Positions 61,906-64,000 of a DNA stretch of 64,000 nucleotides are shown in pieces. This DNA comes from Trematomus loennbergii. Its lineage: Eukaryota > Chordata > Actinopteri > Perciformes > Nototheniidae. How positions within the stretch are numbered: the stretch's first letter is position 1; every line of letters starts with the position of its first letter. The position numbers were made by a program, and so were the translations under genes. The DNA lies in the NCBI GenBank assembly GCA_012861695.1, contig JAAOOA010000050.1:600001-664000 (forward strand). Direction: 5' to 3'. A model generated the notes under the pieces. The model ran no database searches, was not told the origin of the DNA, and saw nothing but the letters and a program-made list of their open reading frames with translations.

Positions 61906-62789
61906 CCTGCCAGTACATACAGTGGCAATGTCTCAAGATTTAGCAAAAATACACCTTTATTGAACATACAGTAACACAAATACTACAAATCCACATAACG
62001 AACAATCAAAAATGAAAAAGGGTCGCCACTTATTATTATTTTAATTAAAAAAGAAAAAGTAAAAAAAATATATATATTCTCTTTTTTTTTTGGGTACCTG
62101 GCTGCGCCGCCACTAATTGTATTTAGGGGAAACACTGTAGTGTATTGTGTATATGTGTTTTTTTACTACTACTTTAATCAACTACTCATGGTTAAATTAT
62201 CATCATCATCATCATCATTGTGCGATTAAAGTCGATGGACCTTGTTCTACAGTTGTTGTTTTTTTTACAGCAACATTATGCATTTGTTTACATGAGGGGT
62301 CAAAATGTCCCCTTCAGGAGGATAACTCTCTTTCTCCACATTAAATGTTAGACATTAGAATGTACTCTTCTTGTCTGTCACATAAGTGGCGCAACTGATG
62401 CGGTATTGCGCTAAGGGAAATGATTTTGACCGGAGAGATTTAGATTTGCCGTTCTTCAGCACATTTTACCGGTCATAGTCCGGTAATTACCGGCTAACGG
62501 AAAGTCTGGTTGTTATATTCAGATATGAATAATAGAAGCTAGCTCTAAATGTTCCGTGTGTGTCCTCGCTGCTTGTTCACACACACAATAAGAATCCTGA
62601 CCGGAGCTTCTGCTGTTCATACCGCTGCGTCCGTGCGCTGTGACTCTACATTTCATTTGTATTTCAGAAGTTCATTATTACAGTTTTATTTTATATTTTA
62701 TGTGAAGCACAACGTACCATGCTGTTATAATATCGCTCTATCAGCCTTTGAAAAATAAATAAAATAATAATATATATTTATAATCATAA

Positions 62790-62882
62790 TGTATCATAAA
62801 CGTGCGCCGATTAGTCGACTAATCGCCTTAATTGACGACTATTAGTGGACTAGAAAGATCTTTAGTTGCGGGCAGCCCTAGT
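62790..62882. mobile_element. hAT terminus fragment
   Basis: GATTAGTCGACTAATCG followed by TTAGTTGCGGGCAGCCCTA is the end structure of a common fish hAT with a TAGGGCTGC terminus. The other end is not visible. Its last bases seed the tandem repeat that follows. Confidence 0.55.
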
Positions 62883-63050
62883 TGATGGTGTCCAAACATT
62901 GAAGGTCCAGGTTTGGGCAGCCCTAGTTGATGGTGTCCAAACATTGAAGGTCCAGGTTTGGGCAGCCCTAGTTGATGGTGTCCAAACATTGAAGGTCCAG
63001 GTTTGGGCAGCCCTAGTTGATGGTGTCCAAACATTGAAGGTCCAGGTTTT
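62871..63050. repeat. 45-bp tandem repeat, four copies
   Basis: Four near-identical units begin GGGCAGCCCTAGTTGATGGT and end GAAGGTCCAGGTTT. The 45-bp period is 15 codons, so minus-strand frames give a 15-residue repeat (for example MFGHHQLGLPKPGPS). The unit start equals the hAT terminus just upstream, so the array probably arose by slippage across that junction. Confidence 0.95.
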
Positions 63051-63407
63051 GGAGCCGTACAAAAGGATGGTCTCGATGGTTGTCCTGAACAGAAGCCATA
63101 TTTAAGTCATCAGGTCCTAGAAGTTGAAATGTGTGCTAAAAGCTGAATCCAAAGTTTATTGTCCTCTCTATTCATTTGACTGAGCCGAGAACGGCCAATA
63201 AGATACTGTGAACGAGCAGATTGGAGGCGGGGCTTACAGAAAATGCTAGTGCGCATGCTCTATGGGCCCAGATCCAGGGAAGGTCTGATATTTTTGTTCT
63301 CGACAGTTGGCCCATTTTGACTTAAAGTGCCACTGAGCAACTGTCATTGGAATAAATGGGTTCCCTTCATACCTTCGTGGTGAAGATGTTTATTTGTTAC
63401 CTTAACC

Positions 63408-64000
63408 CAGGGGTCTGCAACCTTTTTGACCAAAAGAGCCATTCTGACCCCATTTCCACCAATTTGTTTTGTCTGGAGCTGCAAAAACATATTTGATAGC
63501 TTGATAGCTTATAAAGTTGTATATATTGTTACATCAAAGACAAAAACTACAGTTTTTTTGCATTTATTATTTGTTACATTATAGAAAACTGTTTACCTCT
63601 AATAAAAACAAATAACTCTTATAAGGAGACTTCAAACTTTCAAATAAATCAACACAGCACTTGGGGAGTCCTCTGCACATTTGAAGGAAATGAATATAAT
63701 TAAAATTGACCCACTTTGAAATCAATAAAACCTATAGCTGCACCCTAAAAAGAGTTAACTGATTGAATTATGATGAAGATCGTCAGCTGTCTTCCTCTTC
63801 CGTGTTTTCCCTCCAATACGTAAAGGCTGCAGCACCTTTGATAACTTCTCTCCACATATCAAACATCCCGGTAAGCCAGCATGGTTTGCTGTGAAAGCAG
63901 ATAACTCTAACCACGCAGAATGAAACCCTCTGTGTTCCTCCCATACTTTTCTTTTCTTTGATGTATCCATAGTTCGCTCATCGAGTGGGGCTCAGGTTAT
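63408..64000 (-). mobile_element. hAT element with BED-like N-terminal ORF, copy 2 (cut by window end)
   Basis: Nearly identical to 41518-42110, starting at the same CAGGGGTCTGCAACCTTT, with small indels. The minus-strand frame 63755-63970 encodes MDTSKKRKVWEEHRGFHSAW then HAGLPGCLICGEKLSK, preserving the frame that copy 1 loses after about 20 codons. Confidence 0.85.

Larger units (their letters stand above)
60129..62137. mobile_element. hAT-like element with 5-bp duplication, outer layer of a nest
   Basis: It begins CAGTGTTTCCCCTAG and ends TAGGGGAAACACTG. TAGTG lies directly on both sides (60124-60128 and 62138-62142). Next to the left terminus is GCGGTGCTAAGG and next to the right is GCGCCGCCACTAATTG. 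The 2 kb length is due largely to inner insertions. No transposase was recognised. Confidence 0.85.
59971..64000. other. dicer1 intron (not closed in window), transposon-rich
   Basis: No exon is visible here. The span contains the hAT nest 60129-62137, a hAT terminus near 62790-62882, the 45-bp tandem repeat 62871-63050 and the start of a hAT copy at 63408. Confidence 0.7.

Noticed and set aside
62828..63105. 15-residue repeat protein (MFGHHQLGLPKPGPS)
   Set aside because: It is produced by the 45-bp tandem repeat, open in several frames on both strands, with no coding context.

Overview
The window is nuclear DNA of a ray-finned (teleost) fish. Two conserved vertebrate genes lie head to tail on the + strand: calmin (clmn; 5' end outside the window, stop codon at 28186-28188) and dicer1 (start codon 43911, 3' half outside the window). 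This order and orientation match the CLMN-DICER1 neighbourhood of human 14q32. The repeats are typical of teleosts: hAT, PIF/Harbinger-like and TTAA-flanked DNA elements, L1-Tx1, L2 and Rex/CR1-like LINEs, tRNA-derived SINEs and long minisatellites. No prokaryotic features, CRISPR arrays, rRNA or bona fide tRNA genes were seen.

Layout. 1-28442: clmn, with tandem CH-domain exons (26-6402), one large acidic exon (6504-8461), three short exons (20449-22200) and a last exon encoding a C-terminal membrane anchor (28062-28188). The 12 kb intron 8462-20448 is packed with DNA transposons; the last intron holds a nearly full-length L1-Tx1 LINE (about 23563-27862). 28443-38000: intergenic, with an L2 inside a DNA element, a MITE, and a Rex/CR1-like LINE whose ORF end has expanded into a 25-bp minisatellite. 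38000-43900: candidate dicer1 5' UTR exons among SINEs and hAT copies. 43911-59970: fifteen dicer1 coding exons covering the helicase, DUF283 and platform regions up to just before PAZ; introns contain a nested LINE, an autonomous-type hAT, an L2 with twin palindromes, and a 2.4 kb minisatellite of 40-bp units. 59971-64000: intron with a three-level hAT nest, a 45-bp tandem repeat and the start of a second copy of a hAT also seen at 41518.

Function. Calmin is an actin-binding, tail-anchored membrane protein; Dicer cuts pre-miRNA and dsRNA in the cytoplasm. They are neighbours without any known joint pathway.

Caveat. Both host genes carry single-base frameshifts (ten placed below) although codon-level conservation is otherwise intact, and many fall in homopolymers. 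The same kind of break occurs in the L1-Tx1 ORF2. An indel-prone long-read assembly explains this better than decay of dicer1.
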